Below, one piece after another: positions 34,304-42,765 of a stretch of 64,000 bases of DNA (its first letter is position 1; every line of letters begins with the position of its first letter). Position numbers and translations under genes: made by a program. The notes under the pieces are model-generated. The model did not search any database and was not told where the DNA came from. It saw only the letters and a program-made list of their open reading frames with translations. This stretch comes from an uncultured Planctomycetia bacterium (GTDB lineage: Bacteria > Planctomycetota > Phycisphaerae > Phycisphaerales > SM1A02), in the NCBI GenBank assembly GCA_937871505.1, contig CALMPF010000068.1:1-64000 (forward strand), written 5' to 3'.

Positions 34304-35023
34304 ATGAAGAACTTCATCATCTCGAGCCTCGGCTCTCTCGTCGTCGCGGGTGCCGCGTCGGCCGCCTTCACCGGCGTCGCCTTGAACGAGTACGTCGTCG
34401 GCGACAAGTGCGTCGCCGACATCTACATGACGTTCGACGGCACGAACGGCCTCGCCGACGTGCTCCTGAACATCTACAACGTCCAGTTCTCGCTTACGAC
34501 CCACGACGGCAACAACGCTATCCCGTTGCTGATTCACAGCAACCTCGTCCCGGGTCCGAGCTGGTCGCCCCAGTTCGTCACCCCCGGCATGGAGAACATG
34601 GACACCTTCGTCACCATCGGTGGCGCGGCTGGCTTCAACAACAGCACCCAGGCCGATCCGAACTGGGGCGGCGCCGGCTTCAACCAGGCCGGCATCCCGG
34701 CCCTCGCCGGCTGGTTCAACAGCAACCCGCCGAACCTCCAGGGCCAGTCCTCGTTCGTCGACATCTCCAACCTGTTCGGCAACAAGACCTATCAAGGCGC
34801 CGCGACCTTCGTGATGCGGCTTGTCGCCCTTGCCAGCGACCTCGCCGCGAACCCTGTCAGCATCAGCTTCTCGGGATCGCTAACCTACAACCAGGGCCTC
34901 GGCACCGCGCCGATCCAGCCGAACTTCTCGTTCCAGAACAACCTCTGGGCGATCCCGGCTCCTGGCGCTCTCACGCTCCTCGCCCTCGCCGGCCTCGCTG
35001 CCGGCCGCCGTCGTCGCGCGTGA
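34304..35023 (+). CDS. Secreted protein with PEP-CTERM-like sorting tail
   Basis: 239 residues. A signal peptide (MKNFIISSLGSLVVAGAASA) is followed by about 190 residues of beta-rich, Asn/Gly-rich sequence with few charges. The C terminus is PAPGALTLLALAGLAAGRRRRA, which I read as a sorting signal: a PAPGA motif, a hydrophobic helix and an arginine cluster. In PEP-CTERM systems exosortase cleaves this tail and the protein goes to the envelope or extracellular matrix. No exosortase is in the window. Base composition is less GC-rich and the residues more polar than in neighbouring genes, as is common for surface proteins. AAGAAGGG upstream is the likely ribosome binding site. Confidence 0.85.
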   Translation: MKNFIISSLGSLVVAGAASAAFTGVALNEYVVGDKCVADIYMTFDGTNGLADVLLNIYNVQFSLTTHDGNNAIPLLIHSNLVPGPSWSPQFVTPGMENMDTFVTIGGAAGFNNSTQADPNWGGAGFNQAGIPALAGWFNSNPPNLQGQSSFVDISNLFGNKTYQGAATFVMRLVALASDLAANPVSISFSGSLTYNQGLGTAPIQPNFSFQNNLWAIPAPGALTLLALAGLAAGRRRRA

Positions 35024-35220
35024 TCGCTCGCCGACTCGGTACTCCTGCCGAACGTCAGCGAGTCCGCTGACCGAGGAGTCTGCGTCACGGAGCGCCTTCA
35101 GCCTCCGAGATGTCGTGAGCCCGGAGGTTCGTCATCTTCGGCGCCGACGCGGCCCGCACGCTCCGCCAGAGTCTTCACGAATTCCGGGTTTCCAAAGACA
35201 CAATCGGGTGGCTGGCGCGA

Positions 35221-35490
35221 ATGGTCTGGCCTGGGAAGCGTCTACAGGCCGTAGAGCCCGATCAGGTGCTGCTGCCGCCGTCGCTGCGGGCGATGGCGGC
35301 CGGCAACGCACCTGGCCGTCGGACGATCTGCCGCTTCCGGGAGCGTCATCTGAAGGACTTCGAGAACGCGTTCGTCCAGCTCGCGCAGCTCGCGCGTGAG
35401 GCGGAACTGGTGAGTATGGGGACGATCGCGGTCGACGGCACGAAGATCCGTGCCGACGCGAGCAAGCGGAAGGCGAAGCGCTCAAGGCCA
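35221..35490 (+). pseudogene. Decayed IS1182-family transposase with internal deletion
   Basis: About 90 codons survive. The N-terminal signature VEPDQVLLPPSLR of IS1182 transposases is joined directly to GRRTICRFRERHLKDFENAF and LVSMGTIAVDGTKIRADASK. Between them roughly 80-100 residues expected in this family are missing, and the catalytic C-terminal half after ASKRKAKR is lost. The sequence then continues as unrelated Arg/Pro-rich translation. It cannot encode an active enzyme. It lies about 200 bp from a MITE-like copy, but nothing shows that this transposase moved that element. Confidence 0.8.
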
Positions 35491-35688
35491 TCGCGGCGCC
35501 CGCTGCGGCGTCGCTTGACGACCCGATCGGGCCGAGAGTGGGACGCACGCCGTGCAGGTCGAGCGCACACCTCGCGCAGGATGAGCGAGCGAGGTCCGCC
35601 CGGACGCTCCATGGAGACTTGTCCCGCTGGAGAGGTGCATGCCGAACGCCCGACCTGGCGCCGGGCGGCTCCGCGACGCAGACTCTCG

Positions 35689-35871
35689 AGCACTCCAGCG
35701 CCCCTTGTCTCCTGCTGCGGCGTCCGGAAGCGGCGTTCTGCTGCGTCGAAGCTCGCAGCTGGTGCTTGATGGCCCGCAGCGGGGCCACCGGCGCCCCATC
35801 TGCTTCGCTTCTCCTTGCAGAACATCCGCTTCCGATCGCCTCGCGACGGACCCAAGGGGCGCTGGAGCGCT
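35689..35871. mobile_element. MITE-like palindromic element, 183-bp copy
   Basis: Left terminus AGCACTCCAGCGCCCCTTG at 35689-35707; right terminus, with one change, at 35853-35871. The first 50 bp equal the right end of the 95-bp copy in reverse; the last ~60 bp match the element at the window start. An interior of about 90 bp, absent from the short copy, separates the ends. There is no coding capacity. Its right edge overlaps the stop codon of the minus-strand globin-like gene (35870-35872). Confidence 0.85.
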
Positions 35872-36415
35872 AGCCAGTCGATCGACCGAACCAACTGCGG
35901 GGCGCGCCTGTTCCGGAGCCTCGGGGCGCGGTGCGCGCGGCGGGATCCGCCTCGAGCATCGTCGCCATCGCCACGTCGAGGGCGCGGCGGAGCTCTTCAG
36001 CGAACATCGGCGTCCATGCCTCGCCGAGCGACTCGGCGACGGCGTCCTGAAACACCGCGGCGAGCAGGGCGCACTCGGCGCGCCGGATCTCGGCGGCGGT
36101 GATCCGGAGTCCGAGCTCGCGCAGCAGGTCATGGACCGGTTCATGGGCGCTCACGCGATCGAAGATCAGTTCGAGCGTCGCGCGGACGCTCCGCCGGAGC
36201 ACCGCTGCGCGCTCCCGTCCCTGCTCGCCGCGCAGCATGGCGGCGATGGCGGGAACCAGCGCCGCGGCGCGGTCGAGGACGCGGTCGATCACGGAGTCGA
36301 GGACCGGTCGTACGAGGGCGTGGCTCTCGCCGAGCCTGGCGATGACGAGCTCGTCGGGGGGGATCACGTGAAGGCCGTCGACCGGCGCGAGCAGTGGATG
36401 GCGGGTGATCCGCAT
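35870..36415 (-). CDS. Globin-like protein
   Basis: 181 residues from ATG at 36415. The segment from LVRPVLDSVIDRVLDRAAAL to WTPMFAEELRRALDVAMATM follows the pattern of single-domain bacterial globins: helix A, then IPAIAAMLRGEQGRERAAVL, a helix with the proximal-His region weakly kept (RVSAHEPVHDLLRELGLRIT), then AECALLAAVFQDAVAESLGE. Haem binding cannot be confirmed. The start is uncertain because the frame stays open upstream with no clear ribosome binding site. The stop codon is formed at the edge of the MITE-like element, so the native C terminus may have been altered. Divergent from the kinase gene. Confidence 0.55.
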   Translation of the reverse strand: MRITRHPLLAPVDGLHVIPPDELVIARLGESHALVRPVLDSVIDRVLDRAAALVPAIAAMLRGEQGRERAAVLRRSVRATLELIFDRVSAHEPVHDLLRELGLRITAAEIRRAECALLAAVFQDAVAESLGEAWTPMFAEELRRALDVAMATMLEADPAARTAPRGSGTGAPRSWFGRSTG

Positions 36416-36714
36416 GGGACGATCTGGTCGGCGGGGCGCGTGCGGCGATGGCCGCGCTCCGACGGACGCCCGGCGCAGCCGCGAGGGCCGCGGGCGCAGG
36501 GGTGGCCATGGAGTCGCAGGCTCCTCCCGTTCAACGAAAGCAGGGCCCGCAGTCCGCAGTGGACGGGCGCGAACCGCGTCCGGCGGCCCCTCCGCCGCGC
36601 TGCTCCCCTCGGGATCGTCAGCGCCGAACAGCGTGACGTCGAACCCGCAGGGCGGCGACCTCGGAGGGCGCCGGGCGCTCGGGCGAGCGAAGATCGCCTC
36701 GGCGTGGGCGAAGA

Positions 36715-39700
36715 GTGCGCGTCGGATCCGTACCATCGACCGTGCAGGACGTTCCGATCCCATCCGGCGCATCCCGCGGGGGCGAACGGCGACGGACCCC
36801 GGGCGGCGGGGCGACCCCTGCCTCGGGTGGCGAGCCTCAGCCAGCCTCCAAGACGCAGATCGGCGCGGAGGATCCGGCGCGGCATCGCTTCGACCGCCTG
36901 ATGAAGGGGTTCGAGGAGGCGATCGGACTCGACCTTCGCGCTCGCGCGGAGCTCCTTCAGAACTGTCGCGCGAACGACCCCGCGCTCGCCGACGAGCTCG
37001 CCGCCATGCTTGCCGCGGATGAAGGCCCGGGACTTGGGGTCGGCACCGGCGCCGCCCGGCTGGCCGAGGCGGTCGGCGGCGATCGAGAGGGGCGCCACGC
37101 AAGCCCCGATCCAGGCTTCGCGCCGTCGGGCGCTCCGGAAGGAGCTGCCGGCCCGGGTGTGCGACCGCGCACGATCGGCCGCAGCGCGGCATCGGGGCGC
37201 GAGCGGCTTCCCCGAGAGCCGATCCCGCTCCTCGCCGGCGAGTACCGGCTGATCCGGCTCCTTGGCGAGGGCGGCATGGGCACGGTCTACGAAGCGGAGC
37301 AGGCGATCCCGCGGCGGCGCGTCGCGGTGAAGGTGATCCGCTCGAGCTTCGCGTCGCGGCGGATGCTCCGCCGCTTCGCCCACGAGGCCCATGTCCTCGG
37401 GCGTCTCCAGCACCCGGGCATCGCCCAGATTTTCGAGGCCGGTGCCGGCGATGCCGATCGGCCCGATCAGGCCTTCTTCGTGATGGAGTACGTCGACGGT
37501 GTCTCGCTTGTCGAGTATGCGCGGGAGCGCTCGCTCGACCAGCGCGAACGCCTCGGCCTGGTCGCGGCGGTCGGCGACGCGGTGGCGCACGCCCATCAGC
37601 GCGGGGTGATTCACCGCGATCTCAAGCCTGCGAACATCCTCGTCGATGCGGGAGGACAGCCGAAAGTCCTCGACTTCGGAGTCGCGCGCGTCGTCGAAGG
37701 GGATGCCGACGTCTCGACGCAGCTCACGTCGATCGGACAGCTCGTCGGCACGCTGCCCTACATGAGCCCTGAACAGGTCTCCGGCGACCCCGACGAGGTC
37801 GACGTTCGCTGCGATGTCTACGCGCTCGGAGTGATCCTGTACGAGCTGCTCGCCGGGAGGCTGCCGCATGATCTCGCCCGGAAGTCGATCCCCGAGTCGG
37901 CCCGCATCATCCGCGAGGTCGATCCGCCGAGACTCGGCTCCATTCGCCGCGAGTGCCGCGGAGACATCGAGACCATCGTCCACAAGGCGCTCGACAAGGA
38001 GAAGCAGCGTCGCTACCAGTCCGCGCAGGAGCTCGTCGCGGACATCCGTCGCTGGATGGACGGCGAGCCGATCCAGGCGCGGCAGCACTCGGCGTACTAC
38101 GTCCTGCGCAAGGCCATCCGCCGGCATCGCGGGCCGGTGGCCGCCGCCGCACTCCTGCTCGTCGGCCTCGCCTCGTTCTCCCTCTACGCCCTGGGTCAGT
38201 CGCGGCTCAACGCGCGCCTGGCGAGGATCGCGTCAGAGGAGCTCAGCGCGAGCAACGTCGAGCGCGGGCGGCTCTTCGCGCGGACGGGGAAGCTCCGGGC
38301 CGCAGAGGCGCTGATCTGGCCCGAACTGCTGCGTACGGCGACCGCGGAGAGCGCGTATCACGCGCTCTGGGAGATGTACGAGCGCCAGGCGTGCGTCGCG
38401 ACCTGGCGGCCGTTCGACCTGCCGATCCGGGCGATCGCGGCGATGGGCCGGGGCGAAGCGGTCGCCGTGGGAGAGCGCGGCCCGCTCGCGCGGATCCGGC
38501 TCGCCGACGGAGCCGTCCTCAGCCGATCGGAGCAGATGTTCGCAGGCGAGGTCGCGGGCGCGGTGGTGCTCGACGATGGAACGTTGATCGTCGCCGATGG
38601 CGAAGGGTTGCTCTCGACCTTCGATGCCTCCGACCTTGCTGCCGAGGGCTCGGTTCGGGCGCATCGCGGCGGCGTTCGCGGGATCGCGGTCACCGGACCC
38701 TCGGAGTTCGTCTCGGTCGGGCCGGACGGAGCGATGCGGCGCTGGTCGAGTGCGCTGGATCCGCTCGGCGAGGTCGCCATCGGCGCCGGGGCGACGGCGG
38801 TGGCCTTCGATCCGACGCGGCGGCTCGTGGCGGTCGCCCTGGCCGGCGGTCTCATCCGGCTCCTCAAGCCAGACGGCGAGGTTGTCGCGACGCTCGCCGG
38901 TCACGCAGCCGGGGTCCCTGCGCTGGCGTTCTCGCCGGATGGATCGACCCTGGCCTCGGGTTCGAGCGATCGGACCATTCGCTTCTGGTCGGTTCCCGAC
39001 GGAGCGTCGCGCGCGAGCGTCCGTCGGCCCAATGGAACGACGCGCGGCCTGGCCTTCGACGGCGACGAGCGCCTGTTCAGCACGGGGTGGTGGCGCTTGG
39101 AGGTCTGGAATGCGGCGGAGCACGAAGTCGTCCGGACGATCGCGAGCGCCGAGGGACAGCTTGCGTTCGAGCATGTCGGCGAGGGGGTCGTCGTCACCGG
39201 TCACGCAGACGGGACGCTCCGCGTCTGGGAGCTCGCCGGACACGGCGCACGGCGCGAGGTTCACTCGGGGAGCGGTCCAGGCACGTCGATCTTCACGCCG
39301 GACGGCCGCGGCATCGTGCACGGAACCTCGGCGGGCCTGGTCGAGCTGGTCGACTCGGCAACCCTCGAACCGATTCGCCGCTTTCCGGGCCTCGCCGCCC
39401 GCGTGGCGACGCTCGCGCTCTCGCCCGATGGACGGATGCTCGCAGGCGTGGCGCGCGACGGTTCGCTCATCCTCTGGGACTTCGAGAATGGCGCCGAGCT
39501 CGGGCGCAGCGCCGGAATCAACAGCGCCACCGGCGCCGGTGTCGCGTGGCACCCTGGTTCCGCGCTGCTCGTCGCCTGCGGACGCGACCGGGCGTTTCAC
39601 GTCCTCGCCGCGCCGTCGCTCCAGCGACTGACGACGCTTCCGGCGTCGAACGAGGCGCTGGGCGTCGCGGTGGCCCCGGATGGCGAGTCATTCATCGCCG

Positions 39701-40350
39701 TCAGCCGCGAGGATCGCATCGTCCGCGCCGGCTTCGATGGGGTGGTCCTCGAGAGCGTTGCGGCAGGAGACTCGGGGACGGCCGCGTGGATGCCTGGGAT
39801 CAGCCCCGACGGGACCACGCTCGCGGTCGGTGCGTGGGATCGAACGGTCCGGCTCCTCGACGCGCAGACGCTTCGTCCGCTCGAGACGCTCGTCGGACAC
39901 TCGGCGCTGGTCTCAAGCGTCGCATGGCGCCCCGGTCGCCCGCAGCACCTGCTGACGGTGGGGTGGGATGGGGAGATCCGACTGTGGAATGTCGGCAGCG
40001 GCCAGGCGCTGCTGGCGCTCGATGTCTCCCCGGGCTGGGAGCTGCTCGATGCGGCGTGGAGTCCCGAGGGCGACAGGTTCGTCGTCTCGGATGCGCGCGG
40101 CCTGGTGACGCTCTGGGATCTCCGCGCCGGCGACCGGGCCATCGCCGGCCACGTCCGCGCGACGATGGCCGAGCTTGAACACGGCGCGCTGAGCGGAGTG
40201 GGAGAGCCGCGCTCAGCGGCGATCGATCGGTCGGCGCTCCGCGATCGCCGCGCTGCGCTGGAGGCCTGGGCGGACGCGGTCCTCGCAGGCGAGCGCCCCG
40301 ACCCGCCGCCAGAGCCGGGGCCGGAGCCGGCTGCGATCCGGGAGCGATAG
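36715..40350 (+). CDS. Membrane Ser/Thr protein kinase with C-terminal WD40 repeats
   Basis: 1211 residues from GTG at 36715; an ATG at 36901 is an alternative. After a low-complexity start comes the helical RFDRLMKGFEEAIGLD segment found before many planctomycete kinases. The kinase domain has its Gly loop LLGEGGMGTVYE near residue 182, AVKVIR lysine, catalytic HRDLKPAN near 299 and DFG near 321. One membrane helix (AAAALLLVGLASFSLYAL) is near 478-496. The rest is about twelve WD40-type repeats (VPALAFSPDGSTLASGSSDR, LVSSVAWRPGRPQHLLTVGW), probably a beta-propeller outside the cytoplasm. All catalytic residues are present. It probably senses an envelope or periplasmic ligand. Confidence 0.93.
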   Translation: MRVGSVPSTVQDVPIPSGASRGGERRRTPGGGATPASGGEPQPASKTQIGAEDPARHRFDRLMKGFEEAIGLDLRARAELLQNCRANDPALADELAAMLAADEGPGLGVGTGAARLAEAVGGDREGRHASPDPGFAPSGAPEGAAGPGVRPRTIGRSAASGRERLPREPIPLLAGEYRLIRLLGEGGMGTVYEAEQAIPRRRVAVKVIRSSFASRRMLRRFAHEAHVLGRLQHPGIAQIFEAGAGDADRPDQAFFVMEYVDGVSLVEYARERSLDQRERLGLVAAVGDAVAHAHQRGVIHRDLKPANILVDAGGQPKVLDFGVARVVEGDADVSTQLTSIGQLVGTLPYMSPEQVSGDPDEVDVRCDVYALGVILYELLAGRLPHDLARKSIPESARIIREVDPPRLGSIRRECRGDIETIVHKALDKEKQRRYQSAQELVADIRRWMDGEPIQARQHSAYYVLRKAIRRHRGPVAAAALLLVGLASFSLYALGQSRLNARLARIASEELSASNVERGRLFARTGKLRAAEALIWPELLRTATAESAYHALWEMYERQACVATWRPFDLPIRAIAAMGRGEAVAVGERGPLARIRLADGAVLSRSEQMFAGEVAGAVVLDDGTLIVADGEGLLSTFDASDLAAEGSVRAHRGGVRGIAVTGPSEFVSVGPDGAMRRWSSALDPLGEVAIGAGATAVAFDPTRRLVAVALAGGLIRLLKPDGEVVATLAGHAAGVPALAFSPDGSTLASGSSDRTIRFWSVPDGASRASVRRPNGTTRGLAFDGDERLFSTGWWRLEVWNAAEHEVVRTIASAEGQLAFEHVGEGVVVTGHADGTLRVWELAGHGARREVHSGSGPGTSIFTPDGRGIVHGTSAGLVELVDSATLEPIRRFPGLAARVATLALSPDGRMLAGVARDGSLILWDFENGAELGRSAGINSATGAGVAWHPGSALLVACGRDRAFHVLAAPSLQRLTTLPASNEALGVAVAPDGESFIAVSREDRIVRAGFDGVVLESVAAGDSGTAAWMPGISPDGTTLAVGAWDRTVRLLDAQTLRPLETLVGHSALVSSVAWRPGRPQHLLTVGWDGEIRLWNVGSGQALLALDVSPGWELLDAAWSPEGDRFVVSDARGLVTLWDLRAGDRAIAGHVRATMAELEHGALSGVGEPRSAAIDRSALRDRRAALEAWADAVLAGERPDPPPEPGPEPAAIRER

Positions 40351-40478
40351 CGCGCGAGGGCCGGGCGCTCCGGCACCAGCTCACTCCGGGCTCGGGCCAC
40401 TGGAGGCTCCGCGCTGCGCCGCTGCCCGCGACCGCGCGAGGGGGCGTCGAAGTCCTTGATACGCTTTCGCCCGACCCG

Positions 40479-41393
40479 ATGCCAACGCTCACCGACGAGG
40501 CGATCTGCGTGCGGCACTGGGACTTTTCCGAAACCAGCCAGACCGTGAGCCTCCTCACCCGTGGCCACGGGCTGCTGCGCGGGCTCGCCAAGGGAGCGAA
40601 GCGCGAGCGAGCTCGATTCAGCGGCGGGATCGATCTGCTGGCGCGCGGTCGGGTGATCGCCCTGACGAAGCCGGGCCGCGAACTCGCCACCCTCACCGAC
40701 TGGGACCTGCTCGAAGCCCACCGGCATCTGCGCGAGTCTCTGGGCGCGAACTCCGCGGGCTTCTACATGGCGGAGCTGGCCTGTCGACTCGTCGCCGAGG
40801 GAGAGTCGCGCCCGCGGTCGTACGACGCGTTCGCCGCCGGGCTCCGCGCCCTCGCCGATCGCGAGCTCCTCGACGCGACGCTCGTCCGCTTCCAGTGGAC
40901 GCTCTTGGAAGAGGGCGGCGTCCGTCCGACCCTCGACCCTGACGACGGGTCGATGCCGCCGCCTGCGACGGGGAGCGACGTCGCGGACGCGGAGGAGGGC
41001 GCGCCGTCGGTCCAACAGGGCGACGAGCGCCGCGAATCGAGCGCGACCAGCCGCGAGCGGTCGCCCGGAAGCGGCGGGCCGAGCGGGGTCGAAGGGGCAT
41101 CGCCCTCAACGGCGGAACGTTCACCGCTGGTGGTGATCTTCGCGCCGCACGAGGGCGGCGTGATCGCCGGACCCGGCCGCGCTGCTCCGCGCCCGGCGGG
41201 AGCCTCGCGGCGCTGGCGCGTCAGGCTGGAGACGATCGACGTGCTTCGACGGCTCGAGCGAGAAGGGGTCGTCGCGCCCGCGAGCGGTCCAGCGGTCCGG
41301 CGGGCCGGCCGGCTGCTGGCAGCCTGCCTGCGCGAGCTCATCGGACAGGAGCCCGTGACGCTGCGCTCCGTCTACGGCGCGATTCCGACCTGA
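40479..41393 (+). CDS. recO: DNA repair protein RecO
   Basis: 304 residues. The N-terminal OB fold is typical: DEAICVRHWDFSETSQTVSL, TRGHGLLRGLAKGAKRERAR and FSGGIDLLARGRVIALTKPG. Then come the helical LLEAHRHLRESLGANSAGFY and MAELACRLVAEGESRPRSYD segments. RecO anneals single strands and, with RecR, loads RecA in gap repair. Two oddities: the four-Cys zinc ribbon of many RecO proteins is absent, and residues 150-235 are a low-complexity Ser/Gly/Pro/Glu insertion before a final helical end. Some lineages lack the zinc site, so function is likely kept. It is 127 bp after the kinase gene. Confidence 0.88.
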   Translation: MPTLTDEAICVRHWDFSETSQTVSLLTRGHGLLRGLAKGAKRERARFSGGIDLLARGRVIALTKPGRELATLTDWDLLEAHRHLRESLGANSAGFYMAELACRLVAEGESRPRSYDAFAAGLRALADRELLDATLVRFQWTLLEEGGVRPTLDPDDGSMPPPATGSDVADAEEGAPSVQQGDERRESSATSRERSPGSGGPSGVEGASPSTAERSPLVVIFAPHEGGVIAGPGRAAPRPAGASRRWRVRLETIDVLRRLEREGVVAPASGPAVRRAGRLLAACLRELIGQEPVTLRSVYGAIPT

Positions 41394-41498
41394 GCCGTCC
41401 CCGACCGCGGGCCCCCTCCGCTCCGTTCAGGCCGGTTGATGCAAGCCGGGTCGCACGGGTGACCTGCGGCCGTCGTGCGGCCGCTACCCTCGTCGGCG

Positions 41499-42764
41499 AT
41501 GCCGCCCCGCTTCCATCATGCGACGCTCTCCAACGGCCTCACGGCCATCGCCGAGGTCGACGAAGCGGCGCACACCGCCGCCGCCGGCTTCTTCGTCCGC
41601 ACCGGAGCCCGCGACGAAGAGCAGCGCCTGATGGGCGTGAGCCACTTCCTCGAGCACATGATGTTCAAGGGCTCCGCGAAGCGCAGCGCCGAGGAGGTCA
41701 ATCGCGACTTCGACGATCTCGGAGCCGACCACAACGCCTTCACGACCTCGGAGCTCACGGCGTTCCACGCCCACACGCTCCCCGAGCGGCTCTCCGAGGC
41801 GGTGGAGATCCTCGCGGACATTCTCCGACCGGCGTTGCGGCAGGCCGATTTCGACGAGGAGAAGGGGGTGATCCTCGAGGAGATCGCGATGTACGACGAT
41901 CATCCCTTCTGGGTCCTCTACGAGCATGCGATGGAGGCACACTACGGCGCGCATCCGCTCGGTCATCGCGTTCTGGGGACGACGGAGTCGATCGCAGCCC
42001 TCCAGCGCGACGAGATGGAACGCTACTTCCGCGATCGCTACTCCGCCGACAACACCGTCGTGGCCCTGGCGGGCCGGCTCGACTTCGATTCGATCGTCGC
42101 GCAGCTCGAGTCGCTCTGCGGCCAGTGGCAGCGGACCGCCCCGACGCGGCTCCGGCCGGAGCCGCCGTGCGAACGGCGCGTCATCCACGTTCCCTTCGCC
42201 AAGGCGGGCCGCCACTACGAGATCATGGCGGTCCCGGCGCCCTCGGCGCAGGACGACCGGCGTCACGCGGCGGCGGTCCTTGCGGAGATCCTCGGCGGCA
42301 GCGACAGCTCGCGGCTCTACTGGGCCTTGGAGGAAACCGGCATCGCCGAGGAGGCGCAGGCGCAGTACGACGCCCGCGACGGGGACGGGTCGTTCCTGCT
42401 TTCGTTCGCATGCCCGCCCGAGCGCGCCGCGGAGGCCAGGGAGATCGTCCTGCGCGAGCTTGGCGCGCTGGCAGACTCGCTCGTCGACGACGATCTCGTC
42501 CGCGCCCGCAGCCGCTTCGCGACCGGGACGACCTTCGCCGGCGAGCGCCCCGCCGGGCGCATGGCGCGCCTCGGCCAGGTCTGGACGGCGCTCGGACGCT
42601 ACGAGAGCCTGGAGTCGGACCTGGCGCGGATCGAGGCGATTCGCGTCGAGGACCTCCGGGGCATCGTGAAGACGTTTCCCCTCGCGCCGCGCACGATCGC
42701 CAGCCTCTCGGCGGCGCCGGCGCACGATGGCGCGGTCACGATCGCGCGTCGCGCTGCGTCCTGA
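41499..42764 (+). CDS. M16-family zinc peptidase
   Basis: 421 residues from ATG at 41499. The inverted zinc motif HFLEHMMF (HxxEH) is at about residues 49-56 and the distal Glu lies in EEKGVILEEIAMYDD, near residue 128. The conserved ALAGRLDFDSIVAQL and the HYEIMAVPAPSAQDDRRHAA segments lead into the second, non-catalytic M16 domain, ending KTFPLAPRTIASL. This matches the single-chain processing-peptidase-like group (PqqL/YmxG). There is no signal peptide, so it is cytoplasmic. It is 105 bp after recO and convergent with pyrB, with one base between the two stop codons. Confidence 0.95.
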   Translation: MPPRFHHATLSNGLTAIAEVDEAAHTAAAGFFVRTGARDEEQRLMGVSHFLEHMMFKGSAKRSAEEVNRDFDDLGADHNAFTTSELTAFHAHTLPERLSEAVEILADILRPALRQADFDEEKGVILEEIAMYDDHPFWVLYEHAMEAHYGAHPLGHRVLGTTESIAALQRDEMERYFRDRYSADNTVVALAGRLDFDSIVAQLESLCGQWQRTAPTRLRPEPPCERRVIHVPFAKAGRHYEIMAVPAPSAQDDRRHAAAVLAEILGGSDSSRLYWALEETGIAEEAQAQYDARDGDGSFLLSFACPPERAAEAREIVLRELGALADSLVDDDLVRARSRFATGTTFAGERPAGRMARLGQVWTALGRYESLESDLARIEAIRVEDLRGIVKTFPLAPRTIASLSAAPAHDGAVTIARRAAS

Positions 42765-42765
42765 G

